Assembly (NCBI RefSeq): GCF_000969445.1
Contig: NZ_JZEY01000054.1
Coordinates: 1 to 64,000, forward strand
Length of the DNA stretch: 64,000 bases
Origin: Devosia chinhatensis
GTDB lineage: Bacteria > Pseudomonadota > Alphaproteobacteria > Rhizobiales > Devosiaceae
Direction of reading: 5' to 3'
This document shows positions 18,001 to 27,031 of this stretch, piece after piece. How positions within the stretch are numbered: the first letter of the stretch is position 1; every line of letters begins with the position of its first letter. Under the pieces are notes generated by a model. It was not told where the DNA came from, ran no database searches, and saw nothing but the letters and a program-made list of their open reading frames with translations. A program made the translations under genes and the position numbers.

Positions 18001-19503
18001 ATGGCGCAAAACGAAAAAGGGGCAGCAGCGGTGGAACGGTTCGATCTTGTCGTCATCGGTTCGGGGCCGGCAGGCCGGCGCGCCGCCATCCAGGCGGCCA
18101 AGCTGGGAAAGTCGGTGCTGGTGATCGAGAACCGGCTGCAACTGGGCGGGGTCTCGGTTCATACCGGCACCATCCCGTCCAAGACCCTGCGCGAGACCGT
18201 TCTCAACCTCTCCGGCTGGCGCGAGCGGGGCTTCTACGGCCTGTCCTATCGGGTCAAGAAGGACATCGAAGGCAAAGACCTCGGTGCCCGCCTGCGCAAG
18301 ACGCTCGATTATGAGATCGAGGTTCTCGAGCATCAATTCGCCCGCAACGGCGTGCGCACCTTTGGCGGCATAGCGCGCTTCAAGGACGAGAATCATGTGG
18401 TCGTCACCGATCACGCCGGCGAAAACCACACATTCGGCTTCGATTTTGCCGTCATCGCCGTGGGCACCGCGCCCTACCGGCCGGCCAATATCGACTTCGA
18501 TGGCCATACGGTCATGGACAGCGATACGCTGGTCAGCGAACTGCGTGTGCCGCGCAGCCTCACCGTGGTGGGTGCGGGCGTAATCGGCATCGAATATGCG
18601 ACCATCTTCTCAGCGCTCGACGTGCCGGTCACCATCATCGAGCCGCGCGACAATTTTCTCGATTTCATCGACCGGGAAATCATCGAGGAATTCACCCATG
18701 ACCTGCGCCAGCGCGGCGTGACCATGCGGCTTGGCGGCAAGGTGGATCGCGTCGAACGGGATGGCCAGGGCTGGGCCATCGCGCATCTGACCGACGGCCG
18801 CCAGATCCGCTCGGACATGCTGCTCTACGCGGCCGGGCGCGTCGGCGCCACGGCGGATCTGGGGCTCGATTGCTGCGGCGTCGTGCCCGACGATCGCGGA
18901 CGGCTCAAGGTCGATCCGGATACGTTCCAGACCCAGATCCCCCACATCTATGCGGCGGGCGACGTCATCGGCTTTCCCGCGCTGGCCTCGACCTCGATGG
19001 AGCAGGGCCGGATCGCAGCTCTCCATGCCTTTGGCGCCAAGATGCCGCCCGCGCCCGATTTCTTTCCCTATGGCATCTATGCCGTGCCGGAAATCTCGAC
19101 CATCGGGCTGACCGAGCAGCAGGTGCGCGAGCAGAAAATCCCCTATGAATGCGGCGTGGCGCGGTTTCGCGAGACCTCGCGCGGCCACATCATGGGACTG
19201 CAATCGGGCATGATGAAAATGATCGTGGCGCTCGACACGCGAAAGCTGCTCGGCGTCCATATCGTGGGCGAGGGGGCGACCGAGCTGATCCATATCGGGC
19301 AGGCGGTGCTGAACCTGGGGGCCACGCTCGACTATTTCGTCGAGAACACCTTCAATTACCCGACGCTGGCCGAAGCCTACAAGATCGCCGCGCTGGACGC
19401 CTGGAACCGCATGCCCAGGGTGACCCCGGCAGCGCCGGTGGCCGACCAGGCGACGGCGACGCCGGACGAAAGCCCGGAAGTGGCTGAGCCGGTGACCGAA
19501 TAG
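18001..19503 (+). CDS. sthA: soluble (Si-specific) NAD(P)+ transhydrogenase
   Basis: A 500-aa flavoprotein of the disulfide-reductase superfamily. FAD-binding VVIGSGPAGRRAAIQAAKLG, the second Rossmann site TVVGAGVIGIEYATIFSAL, and the FAD motif IYAAGDVIGFPALAS are intact. The redox disulfide is missing (HTGTIPSKTLRE), which separates SthA from lipoamide dehydrogenase and glutathione reductase. The enzyme moves hydride between NADPH and NAD+. Start at ATG 18001. The C-terminus carries an extra Pro/Ala/Glu-rich tail of about 30 residues beyond the dimerisation domain. Confidence 0.93.
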   Translation: MAQNEKGAAAVERFDLVVIGSGPAGRRAAIQAAKLGKSVLVIENRLQLGGVSVHTGTIPSKTLRETVLNLSGWRERGFYGLSYRVKKDIEGKDLGARLRKTLDYEIEVLEHQFARNGVRTFGGIARFKDENHVVVTDHAGENHTFGFDFAVIAVGTAPYRPANIDFDGHTVMDSDTLVSELRVPRSLTVVGAGVIGIEYATIFSALDVPVTIIEPRDNFLDFIDREIIEEFTHDLRQRGVTMRLGGKVDRVERDGQGWAIAHLTDGRQIRSDMLLYAAGRVGATADLGLDCCGVVPDDRGRLKVDPDTFQTQIPHIYAAGDVIGFPALASTSMEQGRIAALHAFGAKMPPAPDFFPYGIYAVPEISTIGLTEQQVREQKIPYECGVARFRETSRGHIMGLQSGMMKMIVALDTRKLLGVHIVGEGATELIHIGQAVLNLGATLDYFVENTFNYPTLAEAYKIAALDAWNRMPRVTPAAPVADQATATPDESPEVAEPVTE

Positions 19504-19520
19504 GGTGCCGCTGACTGCCC

Positions 19521-20447
19521 TCAGTAACTCTTTTCCGGCAGCGGGATGAACTCGGTCTCGTCCGGCACCGGGCCGAAGCGGGCCTGTTTCCAGTCCTCCT
19601 TGGCCTGTTCGATCCGCTCCTGGCTGGAGGAAACGAAGTTCCACCAGATATAGCGCGGCCCTTCGAGCGCCGTGCCGCCGAGAAACATCATGCGGGCGGG
19701 CGTTGTCGCGGTCACGGTGATGGCGTCGCCGGGGCGGAAGACCAGAAGGCGGGGGCCTTCGAAGACATCGCCGGCGATCCGGACGGATCCGCTGACGAGA
19801 TAGATGGCGCGTTCCTCGTAATCGGTGTCGAGCGGCGCGCTCATGCCTTGGCCCAGTTGCACCTCGACATAGAACCAGTCCGATATTGTCGAGACAGGCG
19901 CGGTCTTGCCGAACGCCTTGCCGGCAATGATGCGGGCGAAGACGCCATTGTCGCTGACAAAGGGCAGGGCATCGGCGGCGAAATGCTGGAAGCTGGGGTC
20001 GATTTCCTCCTTGCCTTCCGGCAAGGCGATCCAGCTTTGGAGGCCCAGAAGGGTGTGGCCATCGGCGCGCTCCACCTCCGGCGTGCGCTCGGAATGGGCA
20101 ATGCCGCGTCCCGCCGTCATCAGGTTCATGGCGCCGGGCCGAATGTCCTGGATGTTCCCCTCGCTGTCACGATGGGTGATCTTGCCATCGAAGAGATAGC
20201 TGACGGTCGCGAGCCCGATATGGGGATGGGGTTTGACGTCCATGCCTTGTCCGGCCAGAAACTGCACCGGCCCGAAATGATCGAAGAAGATGAAGGGCCC
20301 CACCATCTGCCTTTTGCCGTGGGGCAGGGCGCGGCGCACCGGAAAGCCTTCGCCGAGATCACGGGTGCGAGGCACCACGACCAGTTCAAGCGCGTCGCAG
20401 CTTTGCGTGTCACCGGCGATGGGATCGTAATCGGGCAGCCAGGTCAT
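19521..20447 (-). CDS. pirin family protein
   Basis: A 308-aa bicupin. The N-terminal cupin carries the metal site seen in pirins (GPFIFFDHFGPVQF, then DVKPHPHIGLATVSYLFDG) with HRDSEGNIQDIRPGAMNLM and AHSERTP. The C-terminal cupin region is conserved (EERAIYLVSG, LLVFRPGD). Pirins include quercetinase-like and regulatory proteins; which role applies is not visible. It is convergent with sthA, 17 bases apart. Confidence 0.88.
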   Translation of the reverse strand: MTWLPDYDPIAGDTQSCDALELVVVPRTRDLGEGFPVRRALPHGKRQMVGPFIFFDHFGPVQFLAGQGMDVKPHPHIGLATVSYLFDGKITHRDSEGNIQDIRPGAMNLMTAGRGIAHSERTPEVERADGHTLLGLQSWIALPEGKEEIDPSFQHFAADALPFVSDNGVFARIIAGKAFGKTAPVSTISDWFYVEVQLGQGMSAPLDTDYEERAIYLVSGSVRIAGDVFEGPRLLVFRPGDAITVTATTPARMMFLGGTALEGPRYIWWNFVSSSQERIEQAKEDWKQARFGPVPDETEFIPLPEKSY

Positions 20448-20548
20448 GGGCGTCTCCTTTCAGGGTCCAACATTGACGCCGAACCTGCGCCGCTGTCGAG
20501 GCGGCACAGGGATGTGACTGGGGAAGGCGCGGTGGCGCACGATAAAGA

Positions 20549-22171
20549 CTACCCAGCCTTCTGGATGCCCCTGCCGCTCTGATTGGCGAGGCCGCTGATG
20601 GCGGCGCGCAGGGCGGCCGGCTTGACCGGCTTGGTGACGACGGCAATGCCGCGATCTTCGGCCAGGGCGCGCACGGCAGGGCTGCGATCGGCGGTCACCA
20701 GGGCGGCGGGCAGGTGCCCGCCCAGATTGTGGCGCAGCCATTCGATGGCATCGAGGCCCGAGGTCTGGTCGAGATGGTAATCCATCAGCACCAGATCGGG
20801 ATACCAGCCTTCGAGCAGGCGCTCGCGGTCGATCTGCTTGAGCGAGAGGGCGGTGCGCACATCGCAGCCCCAATGGGTGAGCAGCCCCTCCATGGCTTCG
20901 AGAATGGCGCTCTCGTTATCGACGCAGAGGATCTTGAGGCTGATTGTGCCGAAGCCGATTTCGGGCGGCGGCGCCTCCGGCTTGGCGGCGGGCCGGGCAT
21001 TGCGGACGGCCGGCAGGTAGATGGAAAACCGCGAGCCATGGCCTTCCCGGCTGTCGAGTTCGAGGGTCAGTCCCAGGGCGCTCACCAGCCGCTGCACGAT
21101 GGAAAGGCCCAGACCCAGTCCCTGCGCCATGCGGGCGCCGCGTTCCAGGCGGGAAAACTCGGCAAAGACCAGCTTGTGCTGGTCCTTGTTGAAGCCGATG
21201 CCGGTATCGATGACATCGAGCCGCCAGCGATTGCCGCGACGGCGCAGGCCAACCAGGACCTTGCCCCCGACCGGGGTATATTTGATGGCGTTGGACACAA
21301 GGTTCTGCACGATGCGGCCGAGCAGCGCCCGATCGGCCAGAATGGTGGCGCGGGTGGGAACGATGCGCAGCGAAATCGAGCGTTCGCGCGCCATGGGCGC
21401 GAATTCCACCTCGGTTTTCTTGAGCAGGTCCTGGGCCTGCATGGCATCGGGCGCAGGCTTCAGCGCGCCGCTGTCGATGCGCGAAATATCGAGCAGGGCG
21501 CTCATGATGTCCTCCACCGCCGTCAGCGAGGCCTCGATGGAATTGGCCAGCTCGGCAAAGGTGGTGGATTTGGCGCGCTCGATCAGCGTCGAGGTGTAGA
21601 GCCGCGCCGCATTGAGCGGTTGCAGGAGGTCATGGCTGGCCGCCGCAAGGAACCGGGTCTTGTCGTGATTGGACGCATCGGCCTTGGCGCGGGCGATTTC
21701 GAGCTCGGCATTGACCTGGCGTAGCGCGGCGGTGCGCTCCTCGACGCGGCGCTCGAGGGTCTGGTTGACCTGTTCGAGCTGCTGCTCGGCACGCACGCGC
21801 GCCGTAACGTCCGAGAAGCTGATGACGAGGCCCGCATCGGGCAATCGGCTGGACTGGAACTCCAGCACCTGCCCGGCATTGCCCTGCCTCTGACTGATCG
21901 TGGTGGGTGCGGAGGTGAGCAGATTGATGCGCTCGATGGCCAGGCGCGCGGCATCGCCCTCTCCCAGATCGCCGCGCTCGGCCATGTAGAGTGCGATGTC
22001 GAACAGTGCCGTGCCGGGGCGGGTCAGATCCTCGGGCAGGTCGAGCAGGCGGTTGTATCGGCTGTTCGAGGTGACGAGCCGCAGACCGGCATCGAACACG
22101 GCCACGCCTTGCGGGACGTGGTCCATGGCCAGACGGACGGCACCGGCCGGGTCTTCGGGATGCAGAGGCAT
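20549..22171 (-). CDS. PAS-containing hybrid histidine kinase / response regulator
   Basis: About 540 aa. An N-terminal PAS-like domain (AVRLAMDHVPQGVAVFDAGLR; about residues 10-130) is followed by a coiled-coil linker. The HisKA H-box is FLAAASHDLLQPLNAARL and the HATPase_c has NLVSNAIKYTPVGG, DVIDTGIGF and GLGLGLSIV. A C-terminal receiver (KILCVDNESAILEAME to KPVKPAALRAAI) carries the phospho-Asp in LVLMDYHLDQ. No membrane segment, so it senses a cytoplasmic cue. The family resembles NahK/PAS-4 hybrid kinases. The start at 22171 (MPLHPEDPAG) is preferred over an upstream ATG at 22273. Confidence 0.87.
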   Translation of the reverse strand: MPLHPEDPAGAVRLAMDHVPQGVAVFDAGLRLVTSNSRYNRLLDLPEDLTRPGTALFDIALYMAERGDLGEGDAARLAIERINLLTSAPTTISQRQGNAGQVLEFQSSRLPDAGLVISFSDVTARVRAEQQLEQVNQTLERRVEERTAALRQVNAELEIARAKADASNHDKTRFLAAASHDLLQPLNAARLYTSTLIERAKSTTFAELANSIEASLTAVEDIMSALLDISRIDSGALKPAPDAMQAQDLLKKTEVEFAPMARERSISLRIVPTRATILADRALLGRIVQNLVSNAIKYTPVGGKVLVGLRRRGNRWRLDVIDTGIGFNKDQHKLVFAEFSRLERGARMAQGLGLGLSIVQRLVSALGLTLELDSREGHGSRFSIYLPAVRNARPAAKPEAPPPEIGFGTISLKILCVDNESAILEAMEGLLTHWGCDVRTALSLKQIDRERLLEGWYPDLVLMDYHLDQTSGLDAIEWLRHNLGGHLPAALVTADRSPAVRALAEDRGIAVVTKPVKPAALRAAISGLANQSGRGIQKAG

Positions 22172-22328
22172 GAGCGGGTTCCGCGATTGGCCTGACCCAC
22201 CCTTATCGAGCGCGGCAAGGATCGGTGCAAGCGTGTGGCTACACCCATTGCATTTCCGGCCAAAGCCCGGCAATCGTTAATATGGGTTAGTCAGGCCGGT
22301 AAGGACGGCCTATGCGAGAGGGACCATA

Positions 22329-22724
22329 ATGAGCGGCTTTTTGAAGGAATTCCGGGACTTTGCCGTCAAGGGCAACATGATCGACCTGGCGATCGGCGTC
22401 ATCATCGGCGCGGCCTTTGGCGCCATCGTATCCTCGATCGTGGATGACCTGTTCATGCCGCTGATCGGCATCGTCATCGGCGGCATCGATTTTTCCGCGC
22501 TGGTGATCCAGGTAGGCGAGGCCCAGGTGCGCATCGGCTTGTTCATCAATGCCGTGGTGAAGTTCACCATCATCGCCTTCGTGCTGTTCATGGTGGTCAA
22601 GTTCATCAATTCGCTCAAGCGCGAGGCTGCCAAGGAGCCGGTCGAGACAACGCCGGCCCCGACGAAGGAAGAGGTGCTCCTGACCGAGATCCGCGACGCC
22701 CTGCGCGCACAGAACAGGATCTGA
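22329..22724 (+). CDS. mscL: large-conductance mechanosensitive channel
   Basis: A 131-aa channel subunit with the N-terminal amphipathic helix FLKEFRDFAVKGNMIDLA, TM1 containing the pore glycines (IGVIIGAAFGAIVSSIV), a periplasmic loop, TM2 (FTIIAFVLFMVVKFIN) and a charged cytoplasmic helix ending in LLTEIRDALRAQ. It is full length for the family and releases solutes during hypo-osmotic shock. A strong hairpin terminator follows the stop. Confidence 0.97.
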   Translation: MSGFLKEFRDFAVKGNMIDLAIGVIIGAAFGAIVSSIVDDLFMPLIGIVIGGIDFSALVIQVGEAQVRIGLFINAVVKFTIIAFVLFMVVKFINSLKREAAKEPVETTPAPTKEEVLLTEIRDALRAQNRI

Positions 22725-22728
22725 TCCG

Positions 22729-22753
22729 AAAAGGCCGGCTCGACCGGCCTTTT
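22729..22753 (+). terminator. rho-independent terminator of mscL
   Basis: Perfect inverted repeat AAAAGGCCGG (22729-22738), loop CTCGA, CCGGCCTTTT (22744-22753). It begins four bases after the mscL stop and ends in a U-run, the standard intrinsic terminator form. Confidence 0.85.
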
Positions 22754-23058
22754 CCACGTCGAGAGACTAGGAATAGTATCTGTTGACAGGAATAAAGTCT
22801 TATACCATGCTGGAGCCTAAGTGGTTCTTCCTACGAATTGTCCTTATCGGACGGCTCGGTCACCTAGGGCAAACTACCTCGGGCAGGAGATTCGGACGCT
22901 GCGATCCGACGTGATGACCTGACGAGCTTTTGGTCCGATTTCCTGCGAGGTCAATCGTTTGGCTGGCGGAGGTGCAAACGGAGGGCTGACTTGAGCGGGA
23001 GCGACCCTTGCTGGACTGGGGGCGCTTTTAGGGAAACATCCGCCGAAAGGACTTAGGC
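22754..23058. other. 305-bp leader/promoter region of the FixJ-like regulator
   Basis: No ORF. TTGACA at 22784-22789 could be a -35 element, with only weak -10 matches downstream. The region contains short hairpins (GTCC-TTATC-GGAC near 22841) and an inverted TGACCT/AGGTCA pair (about 22914-22952), so a structured 5' leader is possible. A ribosome-binding AAAGGA sits about 11 bases before the ATG at 23059. Confidence 0.35.
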
Positions 23059-23694
23059 ATGACTACGCATTCCTATTACCACGCCTTTCTCAATCGCGAC
23101 CGGCTGGTTCAGATCGTGGACGAGGACCTCGATACCTGCGAAACGCTGAGCGTCCTGTTCCGCCTCGAAGGCTTCCAGACCACGTTCTCGCGGGACAGCA
23201 ACAGTGCCGACACCGCCATCGAGCGGCGGCCGCCGGACATTGCCGTGATCAACCTCGTGCTGGGCGGGGAGAGCGGCCTCGGCCTGCTGCGCCGGCTGAA
23301 GGCGCTCCGCACCGGGGCGCCGGTCATCATGCTGTCCAACACGCCCCATGTGGACGCTGCGGTCACCGCCATGAAGCTCGGGGCGACCGACGTTCTGACC
23401 AAGCCGATCGACAACGAGCATCTCCTGGGCATCGTGCGCGATGCGCTGCGCCGAGATGTGCATCTGGGGGCGATGAATGACGGTCGCCGGCCGGTCGAAG
23501 TGCGCGGCTTCTCGCAGCTGACCCCGCGCGAGCGCGAAGTGTTGCAATTGATTACCAACGGCCAGTCCAACAAGGAAGCGGGGCGTGAACTGGGCATATC
23601 GCCACGCACCATCGAGGTGCACAGGGCGCGCGTCATGGAAAAACTGGGCGCCCGCAACACGGCCGATCTCATGCGCATCGTGCTGACCAGCTGA
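23059..23694 (+). CDS. FixJ/LuxR-type response regulator with Asn at the phospho-acceptor site
   Basis: A 211-aa protein with a receiver domain (about residues 15-130) and a C-terminal LuxR-type HTH (QLTPREREVLQLITNGQSNKEAGRELGISPRTIEVHRARVMEK). The receiver retains the acidic pocket (VDEDLD), the Ser switch (IMLSN) and Lys in VLTKPID. The strand that should end in Asp reads DIAVINLVLGG, placing Asn65 (codon 23251-23253, AAC) at the acceptor site. It may therefore work without phosphorylation. It stands alone behind a long leader, with no kinase gene beside it. Confidence 0.88.
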   Translation: MTTHSYYHAFLNRDRLVQIVDEDLDTCETLSVLFRLEGFQTTFSRDSNSADTAIERRPPDIAVINLVLGGESGLGLLRRLKALRTGAPVIMLSNTPHVDAAVTAMKLGATDVLTKPIDNEHLLGIVRDALRRDVHLGAMNDGRRPVEVRGFSQLTPREREVLQLITNGQSNKEAGRELGISPRTIEVHRARVMEKLGARNTADLMRIVLTS

Positions 23695-23763
23695 GGGTCG
23701 CGGCCATCACGAACTTGTTTCCAAGCCCCTGTCTTCCGGCCGCGATCCGTGTAGAATGCGGGC

Positions 23764-23946
23764 ATGAAACCAAACATGACGCCGATCGAACGCGCCTTCG
23801 AACTTGCTCGAAGCGGCAAATGCCGGACGCTGACCGAAATCAAGTCCGCCCTGAAAAGCGAGGGTTATGAATTGGCCACCGTAACGGGCGGAACCTTGGC
23901 CAAGCAATTGCGCGGCTTGATGGTTGCCCACGCAGAAATCAAATAA
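23764..23946 (+). CDS. small protein of unknown function
   Basis: A 60-aa basic protein (MKPNMTPIERAFELARSG, then TLTEIKSALKSEGYE and AKQLRGLMV). The helix-turn-helix-like pattern and composition suggest a small nucleic-acid-associated or regulatory protein, as in many short alphaproteobacterial proteins with an ELARSGK motif, but this is inference. No membrane or signal features. It stands alone before the cold-shock gene. Confidence 0.65.
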   Translation: MKPNMTPIERAFELARSGKCRTLTEIKSALKSEGYELATVTGGTLAKQLRGLMVAHAEIK

Positions 23947-24145
23947 TTCAGCTTTGCCTTGCCCTCACCATTATTCGGTGCGATAAGGTCATTATACGTT
24001 TTCAGCCCAAGTCGGCTGCCTTCTGCCGGTCATTTCCGGCTCCTTGGCTCACTGATTCATCTTGCGAACGTTTGTCGTCCCTTTTGCATGTTGCGAAGGG
24101 AAACGCTCGTTTTGCTGCGGCGTCGAGCTTTTAAAGGAACTTAAA

Positions 24146-24361
24146 ATGGCAACCATCAATGGTACCGTGAAATTCTTCAACACCACCAAGGGTTTTGGCT
24201 TCATTACCCCTGACAATGGCGGCAAGGATCACTTCGTGCACATCTCGGCCGTCCAGAACTCGGGCGTCGATGGTCTCTACGAAAACGACAAGCTGACCTA
24301 CGAAGTCGAAACCGGCCGTGACGGTCGTGAATCCGCGATCAACCTGGTTCTCCAGAAGTAA
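24146..24361 (+). CDS. csp: cold-shock domain protein (CspA family)
   Basis: A 71-aa single cold-shock domain, full length. RNP1 is KGFGFITPD and RNP2 is DHFVHISAV, the two RNA-contacting strands. The ATG at 24146 follows AAAGGAAC. About 200 bases of non-coding DNA precede it and may give the long structured 5'UTR known for cold-shock genes, but I could not fold it. A terminator follows at 24405. Confidence 0.95.
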   Translation: MATINGTVKFFNTTKGFGFITPDNGGKDHFVHISAVQNSGVDGLYENDKLTYEVETGRDGRESAINLVLQK

Positions 24362-24404
24362 GCGCCTGGCGCTCGCGGGCCTCGGCCCGCTGTGATCAGA
24401 AAGA

Positions 24405-24434
24405 CCCGCCCGGCGCAAGCCCGGCGGGTTTTTT
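24405..24434 (+). terminator. rho-independent terminator of the cold-shock gene
   Basis: CCCGCCCGGC (24405-24414), loop GCAA, GCCCGGCGGG (24419-24428) with one mismatched pair, then six T. It ends the csp transcript before the convergent hemA. Confidence 0.8.
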
Positions 24435-24557
24435 CATGGGCGGCTGATCGTGCGATCTCTGAGCCGGCAAGTCGAGCCGGCCGCGAGGGGCTGCCCGGCC
24501 AATGAGAAAGCGCGCGGCAAGGGCCGCAGGCTTTTGATGGGCTCGCTACGGGCGGGT

Positions 24558-25838
24558 TCAGCCGCCCAGGCTGGGCAGGGTGAGATCGCCCGAGGTCAAC
24601 TTGCTGGCAGTGAGAGCCGCGTCGGCTTTTTCGCGCGGCAGTTCCAGCGCCGTCCACACGCTGACCAGTGCGTGGCGCAGCTCGAAGATCATCTCGTCGG
24701 TATGGAGCGGTGTGGGCGTGATGCGCAGGCGCTCGGTACCCTTGGGCACGGTGGGGTAGTTGATCGGCTGGATATAGATATTGTGCTTGTCGAGCAGCAT
24801 GTCGCTGGCAGCCTTGACCGCGCGGGCATCGCCGACGATCAGCGGCACGATGTGCGTAGCGGTTTCCATGACCGGCAGGCCGGCATCGGCGAGGATGGCC
24901 TTGGTGAGGCGGGCCTGGCGCTGATGCATCTGACGCTCGAGCCCATTGCCCTTGAGATGCTCGATGGAGGCGCGGGCGGCAGCACAGAGCGCCGGGGGCA
25001 GGGCGGTGGTGAAGATGAATTCGGGTGCATAGGAGCGCACGGCGTCGATGATGGCGCGATTGGCCGCGATATAGCCGCCCATGACGCCAAAGCCCTTGGC
25101 CAGCGTACCCTCGATAATGTCGATCCGATCCATGAGGCCGTCGCGCTCGGCAATGCCGCCGCCGCGCGGGCCATACATGCCCACAGCATGGACCTCGTCG
25201 ATATAGGTCAGCGCGCCGAATTCCTCGGCCAGGTCGCAGATCTCCTTGATCGGCGCGACATCGCCGTCCATGGAATAGACCGATTCAAAGCAGATCAGCT
25301 TGGGTCGCTTGCGATCCACCTGGCTCAGAAGCTCGCGCAAATGAGCGACGTCGTTGTGCCGGAAAATCTTCTTTTCCATGCCCGACTGGCGTACGCCCTG
25401 AATCATCGAGGCGTGATTGAGCTGGTCCGAAAAAATAACGCAATCGGGCATCAGCCGCGCAATGGTCGAGATACCAGCCTCGTTGGACACGAAGCCCGAG
25501 GTGAAGACCAGGGCGGCTTCCTTGCGATGCAGGTCCGCGAGCGACCGCTCAAGCTCGACCAGCGGGCGATTGGTGCCCGAGATGTTGCGCGTGCCACCAG
25601 CGCCGACACCCATGGCGCCAGCGGTTTCCTGCATGGCGCGCACAACCTTCTGGTGTTGTCCCATGCCCAGGTAATCATTGGAGCACCAAATGGTGATTTC
25701 GCGGGCATTATCCGCTTCGTCACGGTACATCGCCTTGGGGAAATTGCCGGCGATGCGTTCGAGATCGGCAAAGACGCGATAGCGCTTCTCTGCCCGCAAT
25801 GTGTCCACCGCATCCTCGAAAATGCCGCGATAGTCCAT
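24558..25838 (-). CDS. hemA: 5-aminolevulinate synthase
   Basis: A 426-aa PLP enzyme that makes 5-aminolevulinate from glycine and succinyl-CoA (C4 route of haem synthesis, an alphaproteobacterial trait). It opens with [21 protein letters not shown] and has [19 protein letters not shown] and [12 protein letters not shown]. The PLP lysine is in [14 protein letters not shown]. Length matches the family. A good FNR/FixK-type box lies about 82 bases upstream of the ATG, consistent with the oxygen control known for hemA in Rhodobacter and Bradyrhizobium. Confidence 0.96.
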   Translation of the reverse strand: MDYRGIFEDAVDTLRAEKRYRVFADLERIAGNFPKAMYRDEADNAREITIWCSNDYLGMGQHQKVVRAMQETAGAMGVGAGGTRNISGTNRPLVELERSLADLHRKEAALVFTSGFVSNEAGISTIARLMPDCVIFSDQLNHASMIQGVRQSGMEKKIFRHNDVAHLRELLSQVDRKRPKLICFESVYSMDGDVAPIKEICDLAEEFGALTYIDEVHAVGMYGPRGGGIAERDGLMDRIDIIEGTLAKGFGVMGGYIAANRAIIDAVRSYAPEFIFTTALPPALCAAARASIEHLKGNGLERQMHQRQARLTKAILADAGLPVMETATHIVPLIVGDARAVKAASDMLLDKHNIYIQPINYPTVPKGTERLRITPTPLHTDEMIFELRHALVSVWTALELPREKADAALTASKLTSGDLTLPSLGG

Positions 25839-25919
25839 GAAGCCGTTCCTTTGCAGACGCCAGGTGACAACAGGCCATCCCGGCGAACATGTCTCTTTCC
25901 TAAACCTGCGACCGTGTCA

Positions 25920-25933
25920 TTGATATAGGTCAA
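25920..25933 (-). promoter_or_regulatory. FNR/FixK/FnrL-type binding site upstream of hemA
   Basis: On the hemA strand the site reads TTGACCTATATCAA, matching TTGAY-N4-ATCAA in every defined position. It is centred about 88 bases upstream of the hemA ATG, room for the activator position near -41 of a promoter in between. The rest of the 325-bp gap (25839-26163) has no ORF; it also holds the palindrome at 26076-26097. Confidence 0.65.
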
Positions 25934-26075
25934 TTCGACGCGCGTTCTTGCGCTAAGCCATTGGCAATCAAGGAATGGAGAGATTCATTTGAGAGCCATT
26001 CTAAAGTTTTCGGCTCGTTCTGCCAACATCTGCCGCCCATCACAGCATGGCGAGGTCATGTACAGCGCGGCGTCA

Positions 26076-26097
26076 AAATGAGGTACGTACCTCATTT
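26076..26097. promoter_or_regulatory. perfect 22-bp palindrome, likely operator of the SDR gene
   Basis: The left arm AAATGAGGTAC is followed directly by its exact reverse complement, with no spacer. It lies 66 bases upstream of the SDR start codon. Such a spacer-free palindrome is typical of a dimeric repressor site (for example GntR- or TetR-type); the regulator is not adjacent and cannot be named. Confidence 0.6.
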
Positions 26098-26163
26098 CAT
26101 ACTTGCGACGTTTCCAGGCGAGCGTTATCACCAGGAAAAACCAGAGCCAGACGGGGGACCATC

Positions 26164-26934
26164 GTGACCGATTATGCGCATTATCCGAGCCTTGAGAACC
26201 GCCCGGTCGTCATTTCCGGCGGCGCCTCTGGCATTGGTGCGTCTCTCGTCTGCCATTTCGCTGCCCAAGGCGCCAAGGTGGGCTTTGTCGATATTGCGCA
26301 GGAGGCGGGGGAGACATTGGTGCGCACGCTGAGCGCAGAAGGACACACAGTCCGCTTCACGCCGTGCGACATCACCGATATTGCCGCCTATCAGGCCGCG
26401 ATCGCCGGTTTCGCCGCGGCCCATGGCGATGCGCTGGTGCTGGTGAACAATGCGGCCCATGATGCGCGGCACCATTGGTCGGACGTGACGCCGGACGATT
26501 GGGACGCGCGGATGGCGGTCAATCTCAAGCATGCCTTCTTCGCGACCCAGGCGGTGGCGCCGGGCATGAAGAAGGCCGGGGGCGGCGCGGTCATCAATTT
26601 CGGCTCCATCAGCTGGATGATCATGACGCCGGCGCTGCCGGTCTATGAAACCGCCAAGGCGGCCGTGCACGGCCTGACCCGGTCCATGGCCCGCGAGCTG
26701 GGCCGCGACAATATCCGGGTCAACTCACTGGTGCCGGGCGCCGTGCTGACCCAGCGCCAGCTCGATCTCTGGGTCAAGCCAGAGGACCTCAAGGGCATCG
26801 AAGCCAACCAGGCTCTCTCCGGTCATCTCACGCCCGGCGATTGTGCACGCATGGCCCTGTTCCTGGCCTCGGATGACAGCCGGATGATTTCGGGGCAGCA
26901 TTTTCTGGTCGATGCCGGCTGGGCCAATGGCTAG
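26164..26934 (+). CDS. SDR-family sugar/polyol dehydrogenase
   Basis: A 256-aa classical short-chain dehydrogenase. NAD(P)-binding VVISGGASGIGASLVCHF, the VLVNNAAHDARHHW core, catalytic Ser in NFGSISWMI, and YETAKAA (YxxxK) are present. The C-terminal section (NSLVPGAVLTQRQLDLWVK and the ending ISGQHFLVDAGW) resembles aldose 1-dehydrogenases of rhizobia (galactose/arabinose type), so a soluble sugar dehydrogenase is the best guess. The start is GTG 26164, after a GGGGGACC ribosome-binding sequence. A perfect palindrome upstream suggests substrate-responsive repression. Confidence 0.85.
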   Translation: MTDYAHYPSLENRPVVISGGASGIGASLVCHFAAQGAKVGFVDIAQEAGETLVRTLSAEGHTVRFTPCDITDIAAYQAAIAGFAAAHGDALVLVNNAAHDARHHWSDVTPDDWDARMAVNLKHAFFATQAVAPGMKKAGGGAVINFGSISWMIMTPALPVYETAKAAVHGLTRSMARELGRDNIRVNSLVPGAVLTQRQLDLWVKPEDLKGIEANQALSGHLTPGDCARMALFLASDDSRMISGQHFLVDAGWANG

Positions 26935-27031
26935 GCGTTCACCCTCCATTCATCATATCGGCGTTACCACGCTCCTGCCTTAATGCAGCGACATCAGAGG
27001 CCATTCTGTGCGAATCCTTCAGGGGGATAAG

